A stretch of DNA of 64,000 nucleotides from Solirubrobacteraceae bacterium (lineage in GTDB: Bacteria > Actinomycetota > Thermoleophilia > Solirubrobacterales > Solirubrobacteraceae). Shown in pieces: positions 35,129-43,623 of this stretch. A program made the translations under genes and the position numbers. The notes beneath the pieces are model-generated. The model saw nothing but the letters and a program-made list of their open reading frames with translations. It was not told the DNA's origin and made no database searches. Every line of letters begins with the position of its first letter. Positions within the stretch are counted from its first letter, which is position 1. The stretch is from positions 39,751 to 103,750 of the forward strand of contig JANJTP010000016.1 in the NCBI GenBank assembly GCA_024711025.1, read 5' to 3'.

Positions 35129-35180
35129 GGCCCTCAGCTTCGCATGCGCGCCGGCCGCGGGCGCGGCGCTCGGCGTCGCC

Positions 35181-35861
35181 CTATCCGGAGGTCGAGTGCG
35201 CGAGCGCGGCGGCGCCCTCGCGGGCCGCCCCGAGGATCTCGATGGCCGCGCGCGCCGGGTCGGGGGCGCGGAAGATCGCGGTCCCGGCCACGAGCCGGGT
35301 CGCGCCGGCCGCGGCGCAGGGACCGGCGGTGCGCGCGTCTACGCCGCCGTCGACCTCGATCGGCACGTCGGGGCCGAGCAGATCGCGCAGTCGCGCGATC
35401 CGCGCCGGCGAGGAGTCGATGAACGCCTGCCCGCCCCATCCGGGGTTGACGCTCATCACGAGCGCGAGATCGACGTCGACTTCGGCGAAGACGTCCAGCC
35501 CGGTCGCCGGGTTGACGGCGAGGCCCGCGAGGCAGCCGGCCGCGCGGATCGCCTGAAGCGCGTAGTGGACGTGCGGCGTCGCCTCGGCATGGACGACGAT
35601 CGTCTCAGCGCCGGCACGGGCGAACGCCTCGATCTGACCGCGCTCCGGCCGCTCGACCATCAGGTGCGCCTCGACGTGCAGCCCGCAGCCGCGCAGCGCC
35701 TCGCAGATCGGCGGGCCCATCGACAGCGGCGGGACGAAGTGGCCGTCCATCACGTCGACGTGCACGACGCTCGCGCCGGCCCCGCGGACCAGCTCGACCT
35801 GCTCGCGCAGTCGGCCGAAGTCGGCAGCCAGGACGGAGGGGGCGAGCTCGATCGGCGGCAC
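35181..35861 (-). CDS. rpe: Ribulose-phosphate 3-epimerase
   Basis: Rpe interconverts ribulose 5-phosphate and xylulose 5-phosphate in the pentose phosphate pathway. The 226-residue TIM barrel begins PIELAPSVLAADFGRLREQV. It has VHVDVMDGHFVPPLSMGP (metal and substrate ligands, about 33-50), VEAHLMVERPE, VMSVNPGWGGQAFI (about 138-151) and EVDGGVDARTAG near 175-186. It lies three bases after a zinc-ribbon gene in the rsmB operon, a frequent arrangement. The last residues are variable. Confidence 0.95.
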   Translation of the reverse strand: MPPIELAPSVLAADFGRLREQVELVRGAGASVVHVDVMDGHFVPPLSMGPPICEALRGCGLHVEAHLMVERPERGQIEAFARAGAETIVVHAEATPHVHYALQAIRAAGCLAGLAVNPATGLDVFAEVDVDLALVMSVNPGWGGQAFIDSSPARIARLRDLLGPDVPIEVDGGVDARTAGPCAAAGATRLVAGTAIFRAPDPARAAIEILGAAREGAAALAHSTSG

Positions 35862-35864
35862 GGC

Positions 35865-36083
35865 TCAGACCTCGACCAGCATCGAGGAGCCGCAGTGCCC
35901 GCACTCGGTCGTCGCCGTGCTCGCCATCCGCACGATCGTCTGGTGCTCGCCGCAGCCCGGGCAGACCGAGCGCAGCTCGAAGCGGTGCAGGCAGCTCACG
36001 CAGCGAAAGCGACCGGGGACGGCGGTCGGACGCAGCCACGGCTCGCGGCAAGACGGACAGCGCAGCCCGACCTCAACCTCCAT
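35865..36083 (-). CDS. Small zinc-ribbon protein
   Basis: From the ATG at 36083 the product is 72 residues, MEVEVGLRCPSCREPWLRPT onward. It has four CxxC-type pairs (CPSC, CVSC, CPGC, CGHC) that could bind two zinc ions. It overlaps the end of rsmB by about 11 bases and precedes rpe, so it is translationally coupled inside the operon. No function is assigned. Nucleic-acid or protein binding is plausible from the fold only. Confidence 0.7.
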   Translation of the reverse strand: MEVEVGLRCPSCREPWLRPTAVPGRFRCVSCLHRFELRSVCPGCGEHQTIVRMASTATTECGHCGSSMLVEV

Positions 36084-37278
36084 CGCGGGCACTATAGAAG
36101 CCGTCGGTCCCGTCGCGATGGGGCAGCGTTCGCCACCTCTCGACGCCCTCCAGACGCTCCTCGGGAGGCGAGATCGTGCAGACCGAGTAGACGAGCGTGC
36201 CCCCCGGCCGCAGGTTGCGCCGGGCGGCCGCGAGCAGCTCGTCCTGCTGCGCGGCGAGCTGCGGCAGGTCCTCCGCCTGCACGCGCCAGCGCAGATCCGG
36301 GTGCGTTCGCAGCGTCCCGAGGCCGCTGCACGGTGGATCGAGCAGCACGCGGTCGAAGCCGGCGGGATCGTCGAGCTCGCGCGCGTCGGCGCATACGACG
36401 CGCACCGCGTCGGCGTGCATCCGCGCGCACGTCTGCTCGAGCGCGGCGGCTCGCCCGGGGTGGCGCTCGACGGCCACGATCTCGCCGCGATTCTCCATCA
36501 GCGCCGCGAGGTGCGTCGTCTTGCCCCCGGGGGCCGCACAGAGGTCGAGCACGCGCTCCCCGGGCTGCGGGCCCAGGAACGGCGCGACGCGCTGCGAGGC
36601 CCGCGACTGGGGCGTGAACGCCCCCGCGGCGTACCCGGGGTGCGCGAAGGCGTCGAACGCGCCCTCGACGACGATCGCGTCGTCCTCGCGCCGTCCGGGG
36701 ATGTCGTCGAGGTCGACGCCCGTGACCAGCGCATTGACGCGCAGCACCGACTCGGCCGGGCGGTTGTCGGCCGCCAGCAGCGCGCGCGTCTCGTCCGCGC
36801 CGAGCCACTCCCACCAGGCGCGCACCAGCCATTCGGGGTGGCTGTGGCGGATCGCGGCGCCCTGGGGCGTGTCGTCCGGCGGCAGCTCGACGCCCTCGCG
36901 CTGCACTCTGCGCAGCACCGCGTTGACGACGCGGTGGCCGCGGCTCGGCTTGGCGAGCTCGACCGCCTGCGCGATCGCCGCGTGCTCGGCGACGCCGTCC
37001 ATGAACACGAGCTGCTCGAGCCCGATGTGCAGCGCGGCGCGAACACGCGGCTCGAGCGATCCCTTCGTGTAGCGGGCGGCCAGCCAGTCGAGCGTCGCGC
37101 GGCGCTGGACGGCGCCGAACGCCAGTCGCTTCGCCAGCGCGCGGTCGCGAGGGTCCAGGCCGCGGGTCTCGCCGTGCAGCGCACGGTCGGCGTAGGCGCC
37201 CTGGTCGAGCGTCCGTAGGACGACGGCGAACGCGGCGCGGCGCGCGGGCGTGACGGTGACGGCACCTCGCACGGTCAT
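36073..37278 (-). CDS. rsmB: 16S rRNA (cytosine967-C5)-methyltransferase RsmB
   Basis: RsmB methylates C967 of 16S rRNA. The 401-residue protein starts with a NusB-like RNA-binding domain (about 8-140; PARRAAFAVVLRTLDQGAYA). The methyltransferase domain follows, with VLDLCAAPGGKTTHLAAL (about 243-260), DPPCSGLGTLRTHPDLRW with the first catalytic-site Cys, and VYSVCTISPPE with the second. It overlaps the fmt stop by four bases. The position fmt-rsmB is widely conserved. Confidence 0.95.
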   Translation of the reverse strand: MTVRGAVTVTPARRAAFAVVLRTLDQGAYADRALHGETRGLDPRDRALAKRLAFGAVQRRATLDWLAARYTKGSLEPRVRAALHIGLEQLVFMDGVAEHAAIAQAVELAKPSRGHRVVNAVLRRVQREGVELPPDDTPQGAAIRHSHPEWLVRAWWEWLGADETRALLAADNRPAESVLRVNALVTGVDLDDIPGRREDDAIVVEGAFDAFAHPGYAAGAFTPQSRASQRVAPFLGPQPGERVLDLCAAPGGKTTHLAALMENRGEIVAVERHPGRAAALEQTCARMHADAVRVVCADARELDDPAGFDRVLLDPPCSGLGTLRTHPDLRWRVQAEDLPQLAAQQDELLAAARRNLRPGGTLVYSVCTISPPEERLEGVERWRTLPHRDGTDGFYSARDGG

Positions 37279-38099
37279 CCGTCGCGACGCCCGCGCAGGT
37301 AGTCGGCGTAGGGCATCGGCCGCCCACCCGGGGGACGCACCTCGTCGGGCACCAGGCGACCGTCCTCGACGTGCGCCCGGAGCACGCCGATCAGCGTGCC
37401 GTCCTCGAGCGCCATCCGCGCGCCGATGTGCGGGTGCAGGGCGCGCACGACGCGCTCGCTGTGCTCGACCGGCGCGGCAGGGTCGAGCGTGCGCTCGTCG
37501 GCGCCGATCTTCTCCGCGTACGTCGCCGCCGCCTCGTCCTGAGGAGCGAACGGCGGGCGCTCCTCGAGCGCACGGACGAGCAGCATCGCGCCGAGCGCCT
37601 CGAGCCGCGGGGCGAGCGTGCCGTACGTGTCGTCGTCACCGATGCGCTCGGCCTGCTGGAGGCAGACCGGGCCGCTGTCGAGCCCGGCGGTGACGCGCAT
37701 GATCGACACGCCGGTCTCCCGATCTCCGGCGATCATCGCGCGCTCGATCGGCGCGGCACCGCGCCAGCGCGGCAGCAGCGACGGATGGATGTTGAGCAGC
37801 TCGTGCTCGCTGAGCAGCGGCTCGCGCAGGATCGCGCCGAACGCGCAGACGACGACGACGTCGGGCTCGGCGGCCGCGATCCGCTCGCGCGCGGGTGCGG
37901 CGCCGACGTCCTCGGGCTGGTCGAGCGCGATCCCCAGCTCGCGCGCGAGCCGCGCCACCGGGGGCGGGCTGAGCCGCCGGCCCCGGCCCGCGGGCCGGTC
38001 GGGTCGCGTGACGACGAGCGCCGGACGGTGCTCCGTGCGAGCGAGCAGCTCGAGGACGGCGGCGGCGAACTGCGAGGTGCCGAGGTAGACGGTCAGCAC
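37275..38099 (-). CDS. fmt: Methionyl-tRNA formyltransferase
   Basis: Fmt formylates initiator Met-tRNA. The 274-residue sequence has LGTSQFAAAVLELLA at the start, and LLNIHPSLLPRWRGAAPIER (about 101-120), which contains the SLLPxxRGxxP signature and catalytic Asn/His. It also has DSGPVCLQQ and ATYAEKIGADERTLD marking the C-terminal OB-fold domain. It is about 30-40 residues shorter than common Fmt, mostly at the C-terminus. It lies between def (six bases) and rsmB, the classic def-fmt-rsmB order. Confidence 0.94.
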   Translation of the reverse strand: MLTVYLGTSQFAAAVLELLARTEHRPALVVTRPDRPAGRGRRLSPPPVARLARELGIALDQPEDVGAAPARERIAAAEPDVVVVCAFGAILREPLLSEHELLNIHPSLLPRWRGAAPIERAMIAGDRETGVSIMRVTAGLDSGPVCLQQAERIGDDDTYGTLAPRLEALGAMLLVRALEERPPFAPQDEAAATYAEKIGADERTLDPAAPVEHSERVVRALHPHIGARMALEDGTLIGVLRAHVEDGRLVPDEVRPPGGRPMPYADYLRGRRDG

Positions 38100-38105
38100 C
38101 GCGCG

Positions 38106-38699
38106 TCAGGCGAGGTCGAGCTCGCGCAGCGCGCGCATCGCCTCGCGGCGCTGGTCGCGCGGCGCCCGATCGAGGATCAGGATCCCGTCGAGGTGGTCCA
38201 CCTCGTGCTGGATCACGCGCGCCTCGAGCCCGGACGCCTCGACGAGGACCTCCTCGCCGGCGGCGTCGCGCGCCCGCACGCGCACGTGCAGCGGGCGCTC
38301 GATGTCGACGTGCACACGCGGCAGGCTCAGGCAGCCCTCCTCGAGCACCTCGGTCTCCTTCGAGGACCACTCGAGCTCGGGGTTCACGAGCACCTGCACG
38401 GGGCCGTCCTCGTCGACCCGGTACACGAGGAGGCGCTTGAGCAGGCCGACCTGATTGCCGGCCAGGCCGATCCCCAGCGCGTCGCTCATCAGCCGCCCCA
38501 TGCGCTCCAGCTCGTCGTGAAGGGCGCCGTCGAAGTCGCTCACGGGGAGCGCGCGGGACTTCAGGACCGGGTCGCCGAACTGGACGATCTGGCGCAGCGC
38601 CGCCTCGCGGCGGGCGAGCGTCTCAGGGTCGAGCGCGACGTCGGGACGCCCGTCGTCGGCCTCGAGCGGCTGCTCCGGGTGGTCGTGATCGCAGGCCAT
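38106..38699 (-). CDS. def: Peptide deformylase
   Basis: Def removes the formyl group from nascent proteins. Three family motifs are present: GIGLAGNQVG (motif 1; the usual A is G at one position), EEGCLSLP (motif 2, metal Cys) and QHEVDHLDG (motif 3, HExxH equivalent). The 197-residue protein has a 30-residue N-terminal extension with LARREAALRQIVQFGDPVLK. It is placed between priA and fmt, so initiation-related and deformylation genes are co-transcribed. Confidence 0.95.
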   Translation of the reverse strand: MACDHDHPEQPLEADDGRPDVALDPETLARREAALRQIVQFGDPVLKSRALPVSDFDGALHDELERMGRLMSDALGIGLAGNQVGLLKRLLVYRVDEDGPVQVLVNPELEWSSKETEVLEEGCLSLPRVHVDIERPLHVRVRARDAAGEEVLVEASGLEARVIQHEVDHLDGILILDRAPRDQRREAMRALRELDLA

Positions 38700-38712
38700 C
38701 CGGGCATCCAGT

Positions 38713-40749
38713 CTATTGCGGGTCGACGTCGACGCTCAGCGCGACGCCGCGATGCGCGCGATCGCCGGCGACGTGCTCGACCGCCAGCCCGACGGCTGCG
38801 ACGGCGGCGGCGCGATCGGCCGCTTTGACGACGACCTGACTGCGCTCGCGGCCGCGCAGGCGGAACAGCGGCGCGGGCCCCAGCGCCCCCGGGAGGGCCT
38901 CGCGCAGAGCGAGCGCGGCCGCGGCCGCGGCGCCGGGGCGCGGCGAGGAGGCGACGATCCGGATCAGCGTCGAGAACGGCGGGTAGCGCAGCTCGCGGCG
39001 GCGCTCGAGCTCCCCGGCCAGGAAGCCCTCGGCGTCGTGGCGCGCGGCGTGGACGATCGCCGGCGCGTCGGGCGCGGCGGTCTGGACGAGCACCCGGCCG
39101 GCGCTCCCGCCGCGGCCGGCGCGACCGGCGAGCTGGGCGACCAGCGCGAACGTGCGCTCCTCGGCGCGGAAGTCGGGGAAGCGCAGCGTCTGGTCGGCGT
39201 CGACCACGACGCCGAGCTCGACGTCGGGGAAGTCGTGGCCCTTGGCGACGAGCTGCGTGCCGAGCAGGATGCCGCGCTCGGCACGCTCGAACGCCGCCAG
39301 CACCTCGGCCGGCCGGGCGGCGTCGCCGTCGAGCCGGAAGACCGGGCCCGGCAGCTCCCCTTCGAGCCGCTCGGTCCCGGTGCCGTGCCGGCTGACGGAC
39401 ACCGAGCCGCAGCCCGGACAGCGCGACGGCACGCGCTCGCGGTGCCCACAGTGGTGGCAGGCGAGCATCCCGCGCGCCTGGTGCAGGACGAGCGTCACGT
39501 CGCAGCTCGGGCACTCCCAGGCACGCCCGCACGACGCGCAGGTCAGGTAGTTGGACCAGCCGCGGCGGTTCAGCAGGACGATCGCCTTGCGTGCGTCGAC
39601 GAGCGCCTCGTGGGCACGCGGGTGGAGCGTGCCGCGCACGCCGCGCAGGTCGAGCACCTCGACCGGTGGCAGCCGTGCGCCGTCGACGCGGGTCGGCATG
39701 CTCACGCGCCGCAGGCCGGCCCACGACTCCGCCCTGGGCGTCGCGCTGCCCGCGACGAGCACCGCGCCGTGGTCGGCGGCACGCCGCTCGGCGACGAGCC
39801 GCGAGTCGTAGCGGGGGTCGCCCTCGTGCTTGTAGGAGGCGTCGTGCTCCTCGTCGACGACGATCAGCCCGATCCGCTCGAGCGGCGCGAAGACCGCCGA
39901 GCGCGGTCCGACCGCGATCAGCGCCCGCCCCGTGCGCAGGCGCTGCCACTCGTCGTAGCGCTCCCCCGGGGCGAGCGCGGAGTGCAGCACCGCGACCAGG
40001 TCGCCGAAGCGCTCGCGGAACCGCGAGACGATCTGCGGCGTCAGCGCGATCTCCGGCACGAGCACGAGCACGCCGCGCCCGGCGTCGAGCGCGCGCCGTG
40101 CGGCGCGCAGGTAGACCTCGGTCTTGCCCGCCCCGGTCACGCCGTGCAGCAGCAGCCGCTCGCCCGGCTCCGCGGCCGCGACCTGCTCGAGCGCGCGCGC
40201 CTGGTCGGCGCTCAGCACCGGCGGCTCGCGGCCGGACCGCGCGCCGACCGTGGCGTGCACGGGAGCCCGGCGCACGCCCGCCGGCTCGATCGCCACGAGG
40301 CCGCGCGCCTCGAGGCGCCGCAGCCCGCCCAGGTCCTTGCCGGCTGCGCGCGGCAGGCTCGCGAGGAGCTCGCGCTGGCGCGTGGTCAGGCGCTCGTCGG
40401 CCCCCGGCTCACGCAGCGTGCGGGCGTGCAGCACGGAGCGCGGACGCGCGCCCTTCGGCGGCAGCATCAGCGCCAGCGCGCGGGCGACGGTCGAGCAGTA
40501 CTCGGCCGCCATCCACGGCGCGAGCGCGACGAGGTCGTCCGGCAGCGAATGCTCGAGCACCCTCCGCGGCGTGGCCAGCTCGTGCTCGGAGCGCTCGGCG
40601 AGCCCGGTCACGACCCCCACGACGTCGCGTCCGGCGAACGGCACGACGAGCACGGAGCCGACCTGCGCGCCTTCGGGACGGACGTAGTCGAACGGCCCGC
40701 GCAAGAGGCGGGCCGTCGTGATCGGCTCCACCTGGACGACGTCGGGCAC
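38713..40749 (-). CDS. priA: Primosomal protein N' (replication restart helicase PriA)
   Basis: PriA reloads the replisome at stalled forks. A GTG at 40749 begins VPDVVQVEPITTARLLRGPF, the normal N-terminus, and gives 678 residues. An open frame continues upstream to 40965 through a Pro/Arg/Ala-rich, repeat-derived stretch and is rejected as start. Motifs are LLLHGVTGAGKTEVYLRA (Walker A), VVDEEHDASYKHEG (DEEH box), VLLNRRGWSNYLTC and eight zinc-binding cysteines in CASCGRAWECPSC and CHHCGHRERVPSRCPGC. The helicase C-part with AQLAGRAGRG follows. Confidence 0.95.
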   Translation of the reverse strand: MPDVVQVEPITTARLLRGPFDYVRPEGAQVGSVLVVPFAGRDVVGVVTGLAERSEHELATPRRVLEHSLPDDLVALAPWMAAEYCSTVARALALMLPPKGARPRSVLHARTLREPGADERLTTRQRELLASLPRAAGKDLGGLRRLEARGLVAIEPAGVRRAPVHATVGARSGREPPVLSADQARALEQVAAAEPGERLLLHGVTGAGKTEVYLRAARRALDAGRGVLVLVPEIALTPQIVSRFRERFGDLVAVLHSALAPGERYDEWQRLRTGRALIAVGPRSAVFAPLERIGLIVVDEEHDASYKHEGDPRYDSRLVAERRAADHGAVLVAGSATPRAESWAGLRRVSMPTRVDGARLPPVEVLDLRGVRGTLHPRAHEALVDARKAIVLLNRRGWSNYLTCASCGRAWECPSCDVTLVLHQARGMLACHHCGHRERVPSRCPGCGSVSVSRHGTGTERLEGELPGPVFRLDGDAARPAEVLAAFERAERGILLGTQLVAKGHDFPDVELGVVVDADQTLRFPDFRAEERTFALVAQLAGRAGRGGSAGRVLVQTAAPDAPAIVHAARHDAEGFLAGELERRRELRYPPFSTLIRIVASSPRPGAAAAAALALREALPGALGPAPLFRLRGRERSQVVVKAADRAAAVAAVGLAVEHVAGDRAHRGVALSVDVDPQ

Positions 40750-40759
40750 CGGCCCGAGG

Positions 40760-40960
40760 GTAGGCGGCGCGGCGGCGGCAGGGCCGGGGGCGGCGCGGCG
40801 AGGCGGCGGCGCCAGGCGAGGCACGGGCGGGGCGCGGGGCGAGGCACGGGCGGGGCGCGGCACGGGCGGGGCGCGGGGCGAAGCAGGGACGGAGCGCGGG
40901 CGCGGGCGGCGGGGAGCGACGCAGGCGGCGGAAGCGTCGCCCGCGTCGACTACGCTCGCC
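40760..40960. repeat. G-rich tandem-repeat spacer between priA and PH-domain gene
   Basis: The divergent gap between the two genes is made of GGGCGGGGCGCG-like units. GGCACGGGCGGGGCGCG recurs about three times between 40820 and 40880. The minus strand stays open through it and would add a Pro/Arg/Ala-rich tail-like peptide to PriA. The sequence is compatible with simple repeat expansion. A promoter must lie here, but none is recognised. Confidence 0.6.
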
Positions 40961-40963
40961 GTC

Positions 40964-41467
40964 ATGGACCTCCACCCCGGCGAGAACGTGATCTACGACG
41001 GGCATCCGAGCTGGCGCTCGGTGATGAGCCTCTACGCGCGCGGCGTGCTCGCCGGGCTCGTGCTCGGCGCGATCGCCTGGCTGGCGCTGTCGCCGACGGC
41101 CGGTGTCGTCGCGTTCGCCGTCTGCGTGGCGATCGCCTTCGTCGTCGGCCTCGTGCGCCGGATCTTCGTGCGCTTCACGATCACCGACCAGCGGCTGCGG
41201 ATCCAGCGCGGAATCATCTCTCGCGCGGTCCAGCAGACCCGGATCGACCGCGTCCAGAACGTCAACACCCGCCAGTCGCCGATCGACCGGCTCCTGAAGG
41301 TCGGCGCGGTCGATTTCGACACCGCCGGTACCGACGACTCCGACTTCACCTTCAACGGGGTCGACGATCCGGGCGGCGTCGTCGCCGCGGTCGACCGTGC
41401 GCAGCGCCTCGCGGCGCAAGTGCGCGCCGGCCAGGGGCTGCGGCCGACGGACGACGGGCTGACGTAG
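40964..41467 (+). CDS. PH-domain membrane protein (YdbS/YdbT-like)
   Basis: The 167-residue protein starts MDLHPGENVIYDGHPSWRSV, the conserved opening of bacterial bPH2 (DUF304) membrane proteins. It has two hydrophobic helices (about 24-40 and 44-62). The PH-like domain follows, with RFTITDQRLRIQRGIISRAV, TRIDRVQNVNTRQSPIDRLL and VGAVDFDTAGTDDSDFTF, which match the family closely. Function of the family is poorly known. The stop codon lies at the start of a duplicated 35-bp sequence. Confidence 0.88.
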   Translation: MDLHPGENVIYDGHPSWRSVMSLYARGVLAGLVLGAIAWLALSPTAGVVAFAVCVAIAFVVGLVRRIFVRFTITDQRLRIQRGIISRAVQQTRIDRVQNVNTRQSPIDRLLKVGAVDFDTAGTDDSDFTFNGVDDPGGVVAAVDRAQRLAAQVRAGQGLRPTDDGLT

Positions 41468-41564
41468 GTCAGGCGCCGATCCCCTGTTCGTCGAGGCTCA
41501 AACTCGATGTGGGTTTCAACGCGGGCAAAGACGTAGGTCAGGCGCCGATCCCCTGTTCGTCGAG
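41461..41564. repeat. 35-bp direct repeat after the PH-domain gene
   Basis: Two identical 35-bp copies, at 41461-41495 and 41530-41564, begin GACGTAGGTCAGGCGCCGAT and are spaced 69 bp apart. The first includes the stop codon of the PH-domain gene. Nothing else in this 250-bp spacer looks like a gene. It marks the left border of the accessory region. Confidence 0.85.
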
Positions 41565-41574
41565 GACGAACAGG
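41552..41574 (+). terminator. Perfect 10-bp hairpin, possible terminator
   Basis: CCTGTTCGTC and GACGAACAGG form a perfect inverted repeat around a GAG loop, about 85 bases after the PH-domain stop codon. No U-tract follows. It could be a terminator of the L-shaped kind seen in high-GC bacteria or a processing site. It overlaps the end of the second 35-bp repeat. Confidence 0.4.
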
Positions 41575-41626
41575 CGGACCTCGTTGCGTCGGGCTCGGGG
41601 CCGCCTGGACGCGGGTCGAAGCGAAG

Positions 41627-41740
41627 ATCCGTGTGGCTAACGTCAACCTCGGCGCACCGTCGCCCACATGCTCGACGTTGCACCCCCTCTGGTGTGGTTG
41701 ACGCAGAGCGGTGCCCGGATCAGGTCGCGAGCTTGACGAA
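41627..41740. repeat. About 115-bp direct repeat, left copy
   Basis: This 114-bp stretch (ATCCGTGTGGCTAACGTCAA ... GCTTGACGAA) recurs at 46966-47080 as 115 bp, with about seven differences by hand alignment and the same orientation. The repeat includes the last codons of the I36-like gene (GFVKLAT). It bounds the accessory region on its left side. Confidence 0.85.
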
Positions 41741-42504
41741 CCCCACACCCGGTGCCTGCGCGGTTCCGCCATCCGTCATGTTCGCGTTGCTGAGGTCCTC
41801 GACGTAGCGACACGCGTAGCCTCGACCGTAGTAGGCGCCCTGCCCATAGGCGTAGTCGTGCCAGCGTGTCGTCGCGTTGTCCATCGCCCAGAACGAGCTG
41901 ACCTTGTTGTCGTAAGTGGACGAATAGTCCTTCCAGTTCTCACCGGTGAACCCCATGCTGCCGAGAGTGCCGCCGTAGCGCCCGTGTAGACGTAGGTGTA
42001 GGGATCCGAGCGACAGCTGTAGCCGTCGGCCTTGCGTGCCCTGACGTGATGCTTCTTGCCGGATGCGCGGCGCCTGGCCCCCCGACGCTTCAACGCACTG
42101 GCCGCGGGTGTGCTTGCAGGTGGCTGGGGACGGGCCGCGTCGCCGGTCATTCCCAGGAACCGCTCGATCAGCGTCTCACGTGTGACGCCGGGGGGTAGGG
42201 CTGCATAGCCTGGCGGCAACTGTCCCGCCCGGAGGGCGTTGGCCCCGACCTGTCCGAGCCTTGCTCGCGAACTGAAGCAGGCGATCTCGCCAGCCTCATC
42301 GGCGCTCGCGATGCAGATGCGGTCGCCGCTCGTGGCGTCACCCTGGGCGACCGGCTCGCCGTCGAGCGTGTAGTGCTCGCCGCTGTGATCTACGCCGAGA
42401 CCCGGCGGGTCGTCGGCGGCGAGCGAGATGCCTGGCAGCGCCAGGCAGAGCGCAGCGACGACGCTCGCCGAGAGCAGCCGCTGTGGAGAGGAACCCGAAA
42501 GCAC
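41720..42504 (-). pseudogene. Secreted peptidase-inhibitor I36/gamma-crystallin-like protein, frameshifted
   Basis: A GTG at 42504 with AGGAGG upstream opens a Sec signal peptide (LLSASVVAALCLALPGISLA, mature end near residue 28). The mature part carries a PxxxT-rich linker and an Arg/Lys-rich stretch, then SDPYTYVYTG. The natural continuation is in another frame: RYGGTLGSMGFTGENWKDYS, then TYDNKVSSFWAMDNATTRW. One base is missing in the GCGCCC run at 41979-41984. The YGG ... W ... NDKVSS-like pattern resembles the I36 (SMPI) inhibitor fold. It ends GVGFVKLAT. A sequencing error cannot be ruled out. Confidence 0.6.
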
Positions 42505-42690
42505 CCGTGCCTCCTTGTCGTCGTGCCACGACGGTCCGTCGCGGCGTTCAGGTGGGTGGCAGCGGACGGTACGGGCGGATCTGCGTGCAGCGCCAGAGGA
42601 CGATCGCGGCTGCTCAGGGGGCGATCGTGACACCAGGTGCGTCTCGGCCCCGCCGGGAACTCGAATCGACGCTCCGGCGAACAGCAGGTG

Positions 42691-43193
42691 ATGGGGAACC
42701 TCCGCGTCGCCGCAGCCCGCTCATCTCGCGCTCCCTATCGCGCCGTCGACGGCGATCGACAGCAGGGCGGGCTTGGCGCGCGTTTCGGTGATCGGGTCGC
42801 TTTGGCGTGGCTGCCCGACGCGCTCGCCCGCGAACAGCCCGCCGACCGGCGTGGGAGCATCGTCCTGGGGGCCATCGAGCACGGGGAGGGGTGGTTTCAG
42901 CGAGATGACGGGCCCCGGATCGCGGCGTACCCCGGCATGGCCTTCATGGCCGTGCCGCCTCAACTGCTCGACATCCAGGGCTTGACCGGCGTGGAGGGCT
43001 GGGTTCTCACGTTTTCCCCGTCGGTCGTCGGCATGACGAGCGCCGTCGATGGCCGTTTGACCGCCCATCCGGCTCACCCGGGCTGGCTATCGTTCCTGCG
43101 CCCCGCGGATCTGGCAGCCCGGCTCGAGCTGCCGGCGCCGACGGCCCGGGAGTGGTCGGATCGCGCACGGAAGATCCATGACGAGCTAGCTAG
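42691..43193 (+). pseudogene. AraC-family regulator, N-terminal half (interrupted)
   Basis: From the ATG at 42691 the frame encodes the cupin-like effector domain of an AraC-type regulator: GSIVLGAIEHGEGWFQRDDG, AAYPGMAFMAVPPQLLDI and GWVLTFSPSVVG. It continues to RKIHDELA, where it is broken at CTAGCTAG (43186-43193). The next codons belong to inserted DNA. The missing half resumes in the same frame at 46359. Joining CTA GCT to AGA GAG restores DELAREPRLVGYSQ. The gene is therefore inactive as it stands. Confidence 0.75.
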
Positions 43194-43206
43194 CGTCGGT
43201 CTGGCG

Positions 43207-43623
43207 TCAAAGGCCCAGCAGCTCGCACGCGGCTCGGACCGCCAGCGCGGGCGGGTTGAGGCCGGGATGGTCGAGTAGGTCGCGGTCGCCGGTGACGATC
43301 GCCCGCGCTCGCGCGGAGAGGGCGAGCGCAACGAGGTAGTCGTCGGCGGGATCGCGGACGACACTCGGCGGGTCGCGCGGATCGCGGAGCTGGATGCTCG
43401 CGCGGGCGATCTCTCGTACCGCGCGCTCGGCGTCAGCGGGATCGATGCGGCTGAGGAAGTACGGCTGAGAGAGGCCGCGCCTGACCTCGCCCAGGAGCTT
43501 CGGGCACACGACCGCTTCGAAGTGTCCGTCGAACAGCGCGTCGACCAGACGTGCGGGCGGACTCGGATCAGTGCCGACGATGCCCGACAGCAGTGCGCTG
43601 GCGTCGATGACTAGCCGCGTCAA
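43207..43623 (-). CDS. PIN-domain toxin, VapC-like
   Basis: The 138-residue protein is a PIN-fold RNase of the toxin group. Acidic positions are visible in VIDASALLSG (first Asp), PKLLGEVRRG (Glu), RDPADDYLVALALS (Asp pair) and AIVTGDRDLLDH (Asp). It begins with TTG, and its start overlaps the antitoxin stop as TTGA, so the two are coupled. It lies just inside the left end of the insertion in the AraC gene, typical of a passenger addiction module. VapC toxins cleave tRNA or rRNA; the target here is unknown. Confidence 0.82.
   Translation of the reverse strand: MTRLVIDASALLSGIVGTDPSPPARLVDALFDGHFEAVVCPKLLGEVRRGLSQPYFLSRIDPADAERAVREIARASIQLRDPRDPPSVVRDPADDYLVALALSARARAIVTGDRDLLDHPGLNPPALAVRAACELLGL

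Noticed and set aside
38713..40965. Longer PriA reading frame starting at 40965
   Set aside because: The extra 72 residues are Pro/Arg/Ala-rich and encoded by G-rich tandem repeats. The family N-terminus begins at the GTG at 40749.
41461..41564. Possible CRISPR-like repeats
   Set aside because: Only two copies with a 34-bp gap, one overlapping a stop codon, and no cas genes.
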